In this document: positions 48,968 through 57,081 of the stretch, in pieces
How the letters are laid out: every line of letters starts with the position of its first letter
Numbering within the stretch: position 1 is the stretch's first letter
IMG/VR virus record: IMGVR_UViG_3300042922_001182
Coordinates: 174,985-238,984 of that record
DNA: 64,000 bases
Reading direction: 5' to 3' (one strand)
Origin: a virus
Translations under genes and position numbers: made by a program
The notes under the pieces: model-generated
What the model saw: the letters and a program-made list of their open reading frames with translations, nothing else
Database searches by the model: none
What the model was told of the DNA's origin: nothing

Positions 48968-49159
48968 ATGACCTACAACTACACCGTTACCGGCGTGCTG
49001 CCTGACGAGAACGCGGAAGTGATGATCTCCTCGGAGAAGGAGATCAAGGTCAACGACATCATCCGTGTGGATAACCAGGAGTACTACGTCACCGAGGTTG
49101 ATGGCCGTAGCGTCGAAGTCGTCGATGTCGCCATCGTCCAGGTCCAGCGAATCAGCTAG
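48968..49159 (+). CDS. Hypothetical small beta-rich protein, 63 aa
   Basis: TAGGAGAACCGAA precedes the ATG. The sequence alternates short strands (Tyr/Thr/Val) and turns, typical of an SH3-like or KOW-like barrel, though no specific signature is present. The next gene starts 20 bases later. Function unknown. Confidence 0.75.
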   Translation: MTYNYTVTGVLPDENAEVMISSEKEIKVNDIIRVDNQEYYVTEVDGRSVEVVDVAIVQVQRIS

Positions 49160-49178
49160 AGAAAGGAACACAGAGAAA

Positions 49179-49790
49179 ATGGATAAGACCAAGGTAATCG
49201 ACTCCCTCATCGCGGCCCCCATCACCGTGGAACGGAATACCGTCATCCGCCAGACCTGGGAGAACGAGCAGGGGCACCAGGTGGTCCTGGCGTACAGCCC
49301 GCTGGCGTCCTACCCCAAGGCCCCCTTCTCGGTGGAGGTGTTCAGCGTCCCCCTGGCCGAGGGCGAGCCGGAGTACGTCGTCAGCGCCCCGACCATCGGG
49401 AGGGCCCTGATGGAGGCCTCCTACGACGTCGGCTTCATCCGCCCCCAGCTCATCGCCAGGTCGCTCCTCCAGGACGCCCTCGCCCTGGAGGAGCGGGGGT
49501 GGGTCATCACCGACATCTCGGAGCCCTTCCAGAGGGTCTACGAGTCCGCCGTGGAGATCCGCGCCTTCTGGAAGAAGCACAGCTCCTACCACATCTCCCT
49601 AGCGAACGAGAGCGGTACGGTGATCACCGTCAGCGGCGGCGAGGGCGCTAACCTCTTCTCCGAGACCGAGATCGGCGGCGAGGAGCTCAACCGGTGGAAC
49701 TGGCACCCCCTCCTCAGCCGCAAGGTCATCCCTGACCTCTCGGAGGTCGTCACGGTCGCCGAGGAGCACATCAACGAAGTTAGCTGCTAG
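49179..49790 (+). CDS. Hypothetical protein, 203 aa
   Basis: ATG 49179 follows GAAAGGAACACAGAG. Mixed alpha/beta protein with several Trp residues and no cysteine motif. The stop is 26 bases before the next start. Function unknown. Confidence 0.78.
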   Translation: MDKTKVIDSLIAAPITVERNTVIRQTWENEQGHQVVLAYSPLASYPKAPFSVEVFSVPLAEGEPEYVVSAPTIGRALMEASYDVGFIRPQLIARSLLQDALALEERGWVITDISEPFQRVYESAVEIRAFWKKHSSYHISLANESGTVITVSGGEGANLFSETEIGGEELNRWNWHPLLSRKVIPDLSEVVTVAEEHINEVSC

Positions 49791-49815
49791 CGCGGCGAAA
49801 GGAAAGGAGAACGCA

Positions 49816-50235
49816 TTGGAAGACAAGGAATTCGTGCTGAGCCGGTTCCCCGACTCGAAGGCCGAGACCGGCGAGGACGGCGGCGTGTACATCGTGACCT
49901 CCGTCCGGGGCCAATACCGCTCCAGGGCCATCGTCGAGGTGGACCCCGAGCCCGACAACGAGGCCGACGCCTGGACCGAGGTGGCCAACTTCATCCGATC
50001 GGCCGACGAGGACAGAGCGAAGTCCTACATGATGCCCCTGACCAAGGAGGACTGGATGCGGTCGTTCTCCGACTACGTCCCGCCCGAGAAGCCCGGGGGC
50101 GAGCCCAACCTCATCACCGTGGTGGTTGAGATCTTACCCGGGCTGAAGCCCGACGACGTGGCCGAGGAGCTGGTAGGCGCCTTGTCCAAGGTCAACGGAA
50201 TCATCGAGACACGAGAGATCAAGGAGGTCAAGTAG
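49816..50235 (+). CDS. Hypothetical protein, domain shared with next gene, 139 aa
   Basis: TTG 49816 follows GGAAAGGAGAACGCA. The first 65 residues (VLSRFPDSK, EDGG-Y-I-T, then an AW.E.A..IR helix and an acidic SADED) correspond to a segment of the next protein (VLERYPDAR ... IRQNDED). The C-terminal half is a separate beta-alpha domain. Function unknown. Confidence 0.75.
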   Translation: MEDKEFVLSRFPDSKAETGEDGGVYIVTSVRGQYRSRAIVEVDPEPDNEADAWTEVANFIRSADEDRAKSYMMPLTKEDWMRSFSDYVPPEKPGGEPNLITVVVEILPGLKPDDVAEELVGALSKVNGIIETREIKEVK

Positions 50236-50238
50236 ACC

Positions 50239-50883
50239 ATGAGCAACTACGTGGACCCGACCACCGCCGCCATCAGGAACGCGTGGGTGGAAGAGGGCAA
50301 GGAATTCCCGGTGGACATGGCCCTCGGGCGGCGAACGTTCGTCCGAGTCGGGAACGCCGTGGAGGAGCGCGGTACGTACTGGCAATCCGGCGAGAGCTAC
50401 GTCGTCCACCGCTACCGAGTCCTGGACAACGACTACATCGACTACCTCTCGGAGGAGAAGATCGCCGTGCTGGAGCGGTACCCCGACGCCAGGGAGGTGC
50501 AGGGTGAGGACGGTACCTGGGACATCCTCACGCCCCAGTACCGGCTCAGCGAGGGTGACGACCACGTCGAGGCCAAGGATGCCTGGAAGGACGCCGCCAA
50601 GAGCATCCGACAGAACGACGAGGACGCCGCCGTCACCCTGGACGAGACCTGGGCCTACGTCAACTCCGAGGAGGACAAGGACCCCGAAGGCGAGGAGTGG
50701 CAGCACGGCGGCGAGGGTCGGGACGCCAAGGTCGGTATCCTGAACGCCGTCGGGGCGGTCAAAGAGCTCGTCGAGAAGATGGAGGCCATGGACAAGGTCA
50801 AGGCTCTCCCCGTCGACCTCTGGGCGGCTGTCGAGAAGGTCAAGCTCTACGTCCAGGGACCCGACAAGGAGCCGACGTCATGA
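50239..50883 (+). CDS. Hypothetical protein, domain shared with previous gene, 214 aa
   Basis: ATG 50239, three bases after the previous stop. Residues about 78-135 repeat the VLxR(F/Y)PD domain of the upstream gene. The rest has an N-terminal alpha/beta part and a helical end. Tandem partial duplication is likely. ATGA overlap with 50880. Function unknown. Confidence 0.75.
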   Translation: MSNYVDPTTAAIRNAWVEEGKEFPVDMALGRRTFVRVGNAVEERGTYWQSGESYVVHRYRVLDNDYIDYLSEEKIAVLERYPDAREVQGEDGTWDILTPQYRLSEGDDHVEAKDAWKDAAKSIRQNDEDAAVTLDETWAYVNSEEDKDPEGEEWQHGGEGRDAKVGILNAVGAVKELVEKMEAMDKVKALPVDLWAAVEKVKLYVQGPDKEPTS

Positions 50884-51221
50884 GCGAAAGCGAGGATCAG
50901 AAGCCCCCCGTCGTCCACCACCCCCTCTCCTACGACGTCGCGGAGGAGAGATCGATCTACATCCCATCCTCCCAAGAGGAGCACTACAACGCCACCGGCT
51001 TCTGGCTCGGCGATGGAAGGCTCATCGTCAACATCCGGGACTACAACACCGACGACAACTTCAACACCGTCTTCGAGGGAATCCCTGATTCGGACCTGAC
51101 CCTGATCATGTACACAAACGGCGAGGGTCAGTACGTGGCCGCGCTGGTCGAGGGGGATGTCGAGTGGGACGGCGACCCGTCGTCGCTGGGGCTCCCCGGT
51201 GGGAAGGGGGGCAACGCGTGA
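50880..51221 (+). CDS. Hypothetical protein, 113 aa
   Basis: ATG 50880 overlaps the previous stop. Acidic, beta-rich, with a Gly-rich C-terminus. No motif. Coupled to 51218 by GTGA overlap. Function unknown. Confidence 0.72.
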   Translation: MSESEDQKPPVVHHPLSYDVAEERSIYIPSSQEEHYNATGFWLGDGRLIVNIRDYNTDDNFNTVFEGIPDSDLTLIMYTNGEGQYVAALVEGDVEWDGDPSSLGLPGGKGGNA

Positions 51222-51502
51222 ACGAGTTCCTGATCGAGAGCCTGTTCGCCGACGTCCCTCCCCTCCAGGTCACCCTGGGCAACTGGAGGGACACCCCCGA
51301 CGGCAGGGAGGTGTGCGACGCCACCCTGACGGACGGGGCGGAGAGCGTGGTCATGACCCGCTACTCCCCCTCACCAATCAGCCGGGGCCAGGACGACTGG
51401 GTCGACGACATGGTGACCTTCATCGAGGCCGTCACGGACGACCCAGATCAGAGAAGGGCCCACGAGCTGTGGGCGGGCAAGTACGAGAGCCCCATCGACT
51501 AG
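51218..51502 (+). CDS. Hypothetical protein, 94 aa
   Basis: GTG 51218 overlaps the previous TGA, with GGGAAGGGGGG upstream. Acidic small protein with Trp residues and no motif. Function unknown. Confidence 0.7.
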   Translation: MNEFLIESLFADVPPLQVTLGNWRDTPDGREVCDATLTDGAESVVMTRYSPSPISRGQDDWVDDMVTFIEAVTDDPDQRRAHELWAGKYESPID

Positions 51503-51515
51503 AGAGGAAAAGGCC

Positions 51516-52169
51516 ATGATCACACATCAACAGAGGCTGACCGCCCTGTTCAAGAGCCTGGCGGAGCTACGCGGGGCCGCCCTGGACGAGAGGCCGGTCA
51601 ACGACGAGGGCGCCACGCCGGTCGCCATCGTGGCCCGGCTACCCTCTGGCAGGGGGGTCAAGCTCAACACGGGGGACAGGTACACCCCCCACGAGGGGTA
51701 CGTCTGGTTCAGGGAGGCGGACTCCTACCAACAGGCCGCGTTCGACCTCATGGACGAGGAGTACGGGTCCAAGCTGCTCCTAGCCGCCTTCGACCGCAAG
51801 CGCCTACCGAGCGCCTCCAAGACCGCCAAGGCCGACAACCAGGCGTGGGCCGACAGGGTGAAGCGCGTCGTGGAGTCCATGGGGCTCGGCTGGGAGCTGC
51901 GCTGGGCCGAGGCGTACCTGAACGACGGGAACGAGGCCAAGGCGTGCGCCATCTACGGCCTGCCGGGCACAGCAACGGACAACGCCGAGAGCCGAGCGAT
52001 GACGGCCTCGTTCCAGGCCAAGACGGGGGCGTACGCCCACTTCCACCACGGCCCCCCGTGGGGGCCTCCGACCGCCTCCGCCAGGTGGGACGACGACGAG
52101 GGCATCCGACGGGCCGTTCAGGCCATCGCCGACCTCGGGCCGTTCCAGATGAACGAAGGCGTCAGGTAG
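51516..52169 (+). CDS. Hypothetical protein, 217 aa
   Basis: AGAGGAAAAGGCC precedes ATG 51516. Helical, Ala/Arg-rich, with a His/Pro/Trp-rich stretch near 178-190 (FHHGPPWGPP) that could be a binding loop. No known motif. The stop is close to a short membrane gene at 52179. Function unknown. Confidence 0.75.
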   Translation: MITHQQRLTALFKSLAELRGAALDERPVNDEGATPVAIVARLPSGRGVKLNTGDRYTPHEGYVWFREADSYQQAAFDLMDEEYGSKLLLAAFDRKRLPSASKTAKADNQAWADRVKRVVESMGLGWELRWAEAYLNDGNEAKACAIYGLPGTATDNAESRAMTASFQAKTGAYAHFHHGPPWGPPTASARWDDDEGIRRAVQAIADLGPFQMNEGVR

Positions 52170-52178
52170 GTGGAGCCC

Positions 52179-52304
52179 TTGCCCCACCTCTACGACTGGG
52201 GGATGTGGTTGGTGCTCGCCGCGATGGCGGGCGTCTCGGCCCTGGTCGGCGTGATAGCGGAGGCCCTCATCAGGAGGGCCAGAGAAAGAAGGCTAGAGAA
52301 ATGA
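52179..52304 (+). CDS. Tiny membrane protein, 41 aa
   Basis: A short frame starting at TTG 52179 (or GTG 52170), with GGTAGGTGGAG upstream, encodes a Trp/Leu/Ala/Val membrane segment of about 20 residues followed by a basic helix (RRARERRLEK). TGA 52302-52304 overlaps the ATG of the next gene, which supports real translation. Probably a small inner-membrane peptide with cytoplasmic basic tail. Confidence 0.6.
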   Translation: MPHLYDWGMWLVLAAMAGVSALVGVIAEALIRRARERRLEK

Positions 52305-52561
52305 TTCTGAAGATGAAGGGGTACCCTACGGTCGAGATCGCCGATTTCGCCGAGGCCTCCAAGGTGTTCTGCGAGCGGCGCGAGGAGTCGGGCCTCGGTT
52401 TCAGGGACTTCGTCGACGGGTTCGTCTACGAGGGGAAGAAGAAGGTCGCCCGGATCAGCTACAACGGCCGCGTCTGGCCGCCGGGGCCCTACAAGGAGGG
52501 CCAGGTCCCCCTCTGGGACAACCGGAGGGGTAGCGATACTAGAGAGAAAGAAGGTAGCTAG
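52301..52561 (+). CDS. Hypothetical protein, 86 aa
   Basis: ATG 52301 overlaps the stop of the tiny membrane gene, with AGAAAGAAGG upstream. Alpha/beta protein with a Pro/Trp loop (WPPGPY). No motif. Function unknown. Confidence 0.72.
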   Translation: MILKMKGYPTVEIADFAEASKVFCERREESGLGFRDFVDGFVYEGKKKVARISYNGRVWPPGPYKEGQVPLWDNRRGSDTREKEGS

Positions 52562-52562
52562 C

Positions 52563-52736
52563 ATGTCCAAGAAGTACAAGTTCGACGTCATGGTGCAGAA
52601 GCCCAACAGCAGCGCTCATCGCCACGACGGGGTCAACTCCTTCGTCCAGACCATCGAGGTGGAAAGCACCCAGGAGGCCCTGGAGGCCCTCGGGAGCTAC
52701 AAGCTCGTCGTGGTCCCCTCGGACCAGGAGGGCTAG
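52563..52736 (+). CDS. Hypothetical protein, 57 aa
   Basis: ATG 52563 follows AGAAAGAAGGTAGC, one base after the previous stop. It encodes a Lys/Tyr N-terminus, a His pair, a TIEVEST strand and an EALEALGSYKLVVV helix-strand, ending at TAG 52734-52736. The composition is like a small ferredoxin-fold protein. Function unknown. Confidence 0.7.
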   Translation: MSKKYKFDVMVQKPNSSAHRHDGVNSFVQTIEVESTQEALEALGSYKLVVVPSDQEG

Positions 52737-52739
52737 GGC

Positions 52740-52946
52740 ATGGCGGACACGCACACCTTCGCCAACCTCATCTCCCCCCTGGTGGCCTCGCTCGTCATGT
52801 ACGAGCGGGCCGGGGACGGCAACGACCTCAAGGACGAGTTCGCCGACCACCTGGCCGAGACCTCGCGCAGGATGATCGTCAAGATGGCGGACATCGAGGG
52901 CCCCCACCAGGAGGCCTTCAGGGCCGCCGCCAGGCTGCTCACGTAG
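52740..52946 (+). CDS. Hypothetical helical protein, 68 aa
   Basis: ATG 52740, three bases after the previous stop, with GGAGGGCTAGGGC upstream. Helical, charged, ending in an Ala-rich helix. No motif. Function unknown. Confidence 0.7.
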   Translation: MADTHTFANLISPLVASLVMYERAGDGNDLKDEFADHLAETSRRMIVKMADIEGPHQEAFRAAARLLT

Positions 52947-52961
52947 AGGGGGGCATCCACC

Positions 52962-53261
52962 ATGGACAAGTTCACGAAGGAGCTCCTGGACGGGCTGACG
53001 AAGGTCGACCCCATCGAGGAGCGCCCCAACCTCTACCACGCCGTCGTCACGGAGAAGCTCGAAGATGATCTCGACTGGGGCACCCTGGAGGACCTGGGGT
53101 ACCGCATGCTGGGCCTCGATGAGGGGGCCATCTCCGACGAGGCCCTGCTCACCTTCGCCGACGCCCTGGACGAGATCGGCGTGGACCTCCACGTCGTCGA
53201 GCACTGGTGCTGCGGCCCCCAGGCCATCAAGCTGGTCAAGAGAGAGGAGACCGAGTCGTGA
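52962..53261 (+). CDS. Hypothetical protein, 99 aa
   Basis: AGAGGGGGGCATCC precedes the ATG. Acidic helical protein with a CC pair near the end (WCCG). GTGA overlap couples it to 53258. Function unknown. Confidence 0.72.
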   Translation: MDKFTKELLDGLTKVDPIEERPNLYHAVVTEKLEDDLDWGTLEDLGYRMLGLDEGAISDEALLTFADALDEIGVDLHVVEHWCCGPQAIKLVKREETES

Positions 53262-54004
53262 AGAAGGAACCCGGCATCGTCGAGATGCTCGACGCCCTGA
53301 TCGCACTCCAGCAGGAGACCAACCGCCTCCTGGGGATCCTCGTGGAGCGAGAGCTACCCGGGGTGGACCACACGCAGCCCACCATGGCCCGCCGCCGCGA
53401 GACCGTCCTCGGGGTGGACCACACGCAGCACACCAGGAAGCCCACCCGGATACGGGAGTACCCGGAGGACTACCGGAGGGAGGCGGTCTCCCTTTACGAG
53501 GACCAGTCCCTCACCTCCTGGCACACCGCCGAGGAGATGGGCAGGCTCCATCCGGAGATCCAGAAGCCCTCCACCAAGATTATCGACCACTGGGTCAGCC
53601 AGGTCCGTAAGGCCAAGGCATCGAGGCCGGAGAAGCTTCCGGTGATCGAGGCGGGTCAGAGGTGGGTCATTCCCTCTGGTGGCAAGGGATTCAACGCCAC
53701 CGCTCGCAGGGTCTACGAGGTCTCCTATGGGATGGTCTACTTCCTCGGGTCCAACGGGAAGGGCCGCGTAGACAGCCTGAGCAACTTCCAGAGGTTCGTC
53801 GCGGAGCGGAACCCCAGGCTGACGAGCTGGACCCCCGTCCCCACGAAGGCCAAGTGCCTCGTATGCGGGGCGTGGGTAGAGGGTCAGATGCCATCCCACC
53901 TCCGGTGGAACGCCAAGGAGCACCTGCAGAGGAGCCACAAGCTACCTGCGAAGTTGCCCACCTGTTTGAACAAATTCCTTTCCCCGGTGGCGGTTGACCA
54001 ATAA
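53258..54004 (+). CDS. HTH-like protein with C-terminal zinc finger and internal repeat, 248 aa
   Basis: GTG 53258. Residues about 34-60 contain a duplicated 17-residue unit (GVDHTQ...), encoded by a 19-base perfect direct repeat. A segment near 66-110 (YPEDYRREAVSLYED ... KIIDHWVSQVRKA) resembles the HTH of IS3-type transposase N-terminal proteins. The end has CLVCG (near 207) and H..H, a C2H2-type finger. There is no DDE catalytic core, so it is not a transposase. A DNA-binding role is likely. Confidence 0.75.
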   Translation: MKKEPGIVEMLDALIALQQETNRLLGILVERELPGVDHTQPTMARRRETVLGVDHTQHTRKPTRIREYPEDYRREAVSLYEDQSLTSWHTAEEMGRLHPEIQKPSTKIIDHWVSQVRKAKASRPEKLPVIEAGQRWVIPSGGKGFNATARRVYEVSYGMVYFLGSNGKGRVDSLSNFQRFVAERNPRLTSWTPVPTKAKCLVCGAWVEGQMPSHLRWNAKEHLQRSHKLPAKLPTCLNKFLSPVAVDQ

Positions 54005-54025
54005 TAGAAGAGGAACTATAACACA

Positions 54026-54559
54026 ATGCCTTCAGGAGAGCACGCTAGGAAGATCGGCTACAAGAAGCACGCGGAGATCCAGGCCCTCAGGACCTCCGGG
54101 ATGACGCTCAGGGCCATCGGGTCCAGGTACGGGGTGTCCGCAGAGGCCGTCCGGCTGATCCTCAAGAAGATGGGGTACGTCCACGTCCCCAAGGAGGACC
54201 CCCTCGTAGGGCTGGCCGCGAAGCTGGGCTTCGACCTCGTTTCCAAGAGCGCCAGGGGAATCTGGACGTACCGCTGCCGCAGCTGCGGGCACGAGGCGCA
54301 GTCCAAGCGATCCTCGATCGAGGACGGCACGTTCCGGTGCTCGAAGTGCTCCTACGCGGGCCTGCGGGCGTCCCAGGTGGGCCAGAAGCACGGCCTCTGG
54401 ACCGTGGTGGGCTACCCGGAGACCGGAAAGTGGAGGGTCAGGTGCGCCTGCGGCGTGGAGCGCCTCAGGAACGCCGCCGCCATCAGGACGGGTCGCTCCA
54501 AGGGGTGCTGCAAGTGCCGCCACAGGGCCAGGCAAGACGAGAGGAACGAAGAATCATGA
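54026..54559 (+). CDS. HTH and zinc-ribbon DNA-binding protein, 177 aa
   Basis: Residues about 15-50 form a resolvase/LuxR-type helix-turn-helix (ALRTSGMTLRAIGSRYGVS then a recognition helix). CRSCGH and CSKC (near 86-110) and a second CACG with CCKC (near 145-168) make two zinc ribbons. The layout is similar to phage homing-endonuclease-like and regulatory DNA-binding proteins, but no nuclease motif is seen. Follows another HTH-like gene by 21 bases. ATGA overlaps the next start. Confidence 0.78.
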   Translation: MPSGEHARKIGYKKHAEIQALRTSGMTLRAIGSRYGVSAEAVRLILKKMGYVHVPKEDPLVGLAAKLGFDLVSKSARGIWTYRCRSCGHEAQSKRSSIEDGTFRCSKCSYAGLRASQVGQKHGLWTVVGYPETGKWRVRCACGVERLRNAAAIRTGRSKGCCKCRHRARQDERNEES

Positions 54560-54871
54560 TAAGTAGAGACACCAGCGTCCTGAGGATGCTCGACGTGAGC
54601 ACCCAGCACCTGGCCCTGCCCACCCGGGCGAGCTACCTCCCGGCCTGCGTCAGGAACCGGGGGGGACTACCCCCTCATCGTCTACGAGAAGGGCGAGTAC
54701 GGGTGGCTCGTCAGGGTCCCCCAGGAGCCCATGGGGGTCCGTGACGCGCACCTCGTCCCCCACGACCTGTGGGGGGTGCTGGTGGTGGCCCGCGAGAGGG
54801 GCTGCGAGTGGGTCCAGCTCGACGTCGAGGGCGACGAGCACCCGTGGCTACCCAGGTACGAGGACGTGTAG
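54556..54871 (+). pseudogene. Gene split by a frameshift at a run of seven G
   Basis: From ATG 54556 the frame is gene-like as far as the G-run at 54659-54665, then becomes Arg/Gly-rich. The +1 frame from 54665 reads as a normal protein (GDYPLIVYEKG ... ending LPRYEDV) to TAG 54869-54871. With six G residues the two halves join into one 104-aa protein. Either the sequence has one extra G (error or real mutation) or the ribosome shifts here. The TAG is followed at proper spacing by the next gene. Function unknown. Confidence 0.65.
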
Positions 54872-54892
54872 AGAAGAAAGGATACCAAGGAT

Positions 54893-55264
54893 ATGTGGAC
54901 AGTGCAGGTCGGCATCGACCTCATCAAGTTGCTCGACGAGGGCGACTACGAGACCGTCAGGCAGTTCGTCGACGCCCACGAGGACGCGGTCAAGACCAAG
55001 CTTACCGTGGACACGGCGGCGGACCACCACAACGGGGAGGAGACGTGGTTCGAGGCCGAGGTCGGCCCGTTCGACGACGCGGTCTCCTACGCGGCGGCCC
55101 TTCCGGCCCTCTCGGGGGCTTTCGTCGTCGTCAGCTGGTCGGCCATGATGGAGCAGGAACCCGTGACCCCTCCCGAGGGCGCCGACCGGGCCCTGATCGA
55201 GGCCGGTTTCGTCCGGCCCGACGAGTCCCCCTACTGGCGCCGAGATCCCAAGGAGGAGAGCTAG
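54893..55264 (+). CDS. Hypothetical protein, tandem paralogue 1, 123 aa
   Basis: Equal in length to the next gene and related to it: a V-VQV strand, D..LL-x-x-D-x-x-TVR-F-DA, a WFE.(A/E)V strand followed by F-(D/V)-A-x-x-YA, and a final (A/L)GFV. Acidic with no catalytic motif. The stop abuts the next ATG. Function unknown. Confidence 0.78.
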   Translation: MWTVQVGIDLIKLLDEGDYETVRQFVDAHEDAVKTKLTVDTAADHHNGEETWFEAEVGPFDDAVSYAAALPALSGAFVVVSWSAMMEQEPVTPPEGADRALIEAGFVRPDESPYWRRDPKEES

Positions 55265-55636
55265 ATGGCCTGGAAGGTACAGGTCGTCGTCGACTTCCAC
55301 CAGCTCCTCCTGGAGCGCGACCACTGGACCGTCAGGGAGTTCATGGACGCCTACGGGATGGCCAAGGAGGACGACATCCTCAACGGCGTGGGCGAGAAGC
55401 ACGAGAGCCAGGACGCCTGGTTCGAGGTCGCCGTGTCCACCTTCGTCGAGGCGAGGGACTACGCCCTGGGCCTGCCCCCGCTGAGGGGCGCGGCGGTCAA
55501 CCTCCGCTGGGACGACGAGGGGGAGCCCCCGGCCTACAGCGCGACCCGCGTGGACGTGCTACTCCAGAGGGGCTTCGTCAAGGACAAGGAAGAGCAGCAC
55601 ATGTGGCGAAAGGAGCCCCAGTATGGAAAGCAATAG
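55265..55636 (+). CDS. Hypothetical protein, tandem paralogue 2, 123 aa
   Basis: ATG 55265 directly follows the previous TAG, with AGGAGAGCTAG upstream. It shares the KVQV strand, WTVREFMDAY, AWFEV and RGFVKD elements with the upstream copy, so the pair arose by tandem duplication. Overlaps 55623 by 14 bases. Function unknown. Confidence 0.78.
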   Translation: MAWKVQVVVDFHQLLLERDHWTVREFMDAYGMAKEDDILNGVGEKHESQDAWFEVAVSTFVEARDYALGLPPLRGAAVNLRWDDEGEPPAYSATRVDVLLQRGFVKDKEEQHMWRKEPQYGKQ

Positions 55637-56222
55637 CAAGGTAGAGTACGAGGAGGCCGAGGAGGGCTCCATCCGCTTCGCCGTCGTGGAGGACATGAAC
55701 GTCGTGGACATGGACGCCCCCGGGTGGCTCCACCTGGGCCCCGGCGAGCCCGTCGCCCGGACCCTGAGGCGGTTCGTCGACGAGCACCAGGCCTCCGTGG
55801 GCCGGGGACCCCTCCAGACGGAGCTCCCCGAGGACGACCCCGCTCACACCGAGGGCAACGAGTGGCCCGAGGACCTCTCCGGGGACGAGGCCGCCGCGAT
55901 GCTCAACGAGGAGCTGGCCGACAGGGGCTACGAGATCGTCGGCGTCATGGACGACTCCGGCGAATCCATCCAGCTGAAGGTGGTGGAGCTGGGCGCGAGC
56001 CCCGAGATCCCCATGAAGAGGTACACGCTCTGCACCGTCGACGTCCAGCTGTCGTTCATGGTGCGGGAGGGCGAGGATCCCATGCCGGTCTACAACCAGC
56101 TCAGCAGCGCCGCAGACGCCCTGGCCAACCACGGGGCCGTCTCCGAGCTCACCTTCGGACCCGGCTACAGCAGCCGCCCCGCCACCGAGCGGGAGGTCCG
56201 TGATCACATCTACGACGCCTAG
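55623..56222 (+). CDS. Hypothetical acidic protein, 199 aa
   Basis: ATG 55623 lies inside the previous gene after AAAGGAGCCCC. Strongly acidic first 100 residues; later a beta-rich segment (YTLCTVDVQLSFMV) and a helix. No motif. Function unknown. Confidence 0.75.
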   Translation: MESNSKVEYEEAEEGSIRFAVVEDMNVVDMDAPGWLHLGPGEPVARTLRRFVDEHQASVGRGPLQTELPEDDPAHTEGNEWPEDLSGDEAAAMLNEELADRGYEIVGVMDDSGESIQLKVVELGASPEIPMKRYTLCTVDVQLSFMVREGEDPMPVYNQLSSAADALANHGAVSELTFGPGYSSRPATEREVRDHIYDA

Positions 56223-56238
56223 AGAGAAGGGAATAGCC

Positions 56239-56508
56239 ATGCAGTTCGAGATAGAGGTCAAGCCCCTGGGAGACCTCCCGGTGGTGGTGACCGGCCCCGG
56301 GCGGTACCGCACCAGGGGCGGGCTCCGGGTGGAGGTCTTCGAGGGGCGCGGGACGGGCACGTTCCCCGTAAGGGGGTGCTGGTTCGACGCCGGGAAGGAG
56401 AAGCGCAGCAAGAGCTACCCCGGGGAGTACAGCATCTGGCACCCCTCGGGGCGCTACATGCCCCTGGCGGAGCACCCCCTGGACATCGTGGGGCCTTGGG
56501 AGGGATGA
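56239..56508 (+). CDS. Hypothetical small beta-rich protein, 89 aa
   Basis: ATG 56239 follows AGAGAAGGGAATAGCC. Short strands separated by Gly/Pro/Arg loops; no motif. ATGA overlap couples it to 56505. Function unknown. Confidence 0.7.
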   Translation: MQFEIEVKPLGDLPVVVTGPGRYRTRGGLRVEVFEGRGTGTFPVRGCWFDAGKEKRSKSYPGEYSIWHPSGRYMPLAEHPLDIVGPWEG

Positions 56509-57077
56509 AGAGGCACGAGATCTTCACCGAGATGGCCAAGAGGCTCGTCCCCGAGCTGGCTGACGGGATCTCCGTCCAGACCCACGCCGACGGCAGGATC
56601 AGCGCCTACTACAAGAGGACCAGGATGGGGGGCCTATACAGGCCCGGCTGGAACGCCCCGCTGACCTCCAGCAGGGTCGAGGAGATCCTACCCCTGGTGG
56701 CCTTCTCCACCCGCCGCAGGCTGTTCCCCACCCCCGAGGAGCTGTCCGTGCCTCCCAGGGTCTTCTCCATGACCATCACCCCGGAGGAGGAGAAGGAGGC
56801 CATGGAGCTCTTCCTGGAGATCCGCGCCCACGGGGGCTCCTCCGACAGGTGGAGGAGGGCCGCCCGGACCCCGTGCCTGCAGGCCAGGGTCAAGTACCTG
56901 CTGGGGATGGGGCGGTACGACCCGGAGGACGTCCTGGAGCAGTTCTACCGCTACGGGGACTCCGGGATGCCCTCCGGGGACCACATCTGGAGGCGGGACG
57001 TGGACGTGCCAGCGGAGGAGAAGGAAAAGGGGCCCGACTCGGGCCTGTCCCCCTCTTTGGGGGGAGAAAGGAGCTAG
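56505..57077 (+). CDS. Hypothetical protein, 190 aa
   Basis: ATG 56505 with GGGAGGG upstream. Basic, Arg-rich, helical, with a possible nucleic-acid-binding surface but no motif. AGAAAGGAG follows for the next gene. Function unknown. Confidence 0.72.
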   Translation: MKRHEIFTEMAKRLVPELADGISVQTHADGRISAYYKRTRMGGLYRPGWNAPLTSSRVEEILPLVAFSTRRRLFPTPEELSVPPRVFSMTITPEEEKEAMELFLEIRAHGGSSDRWRRAARTPCLQARVKYLLGMGRYDPEDVLEQFYRYGDSGMPSGDHIWRRDVDVPAEEKEKGPDSGLSPSLGGERS

Positions 57078-57081
57078 AGAA

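Noticed and set aside
53258-54004. IS3-type transposase
   Set aside because: Only an HTH-like segment is similar; there is no DDE domain, no inverted repeats and a zinc finger follows.
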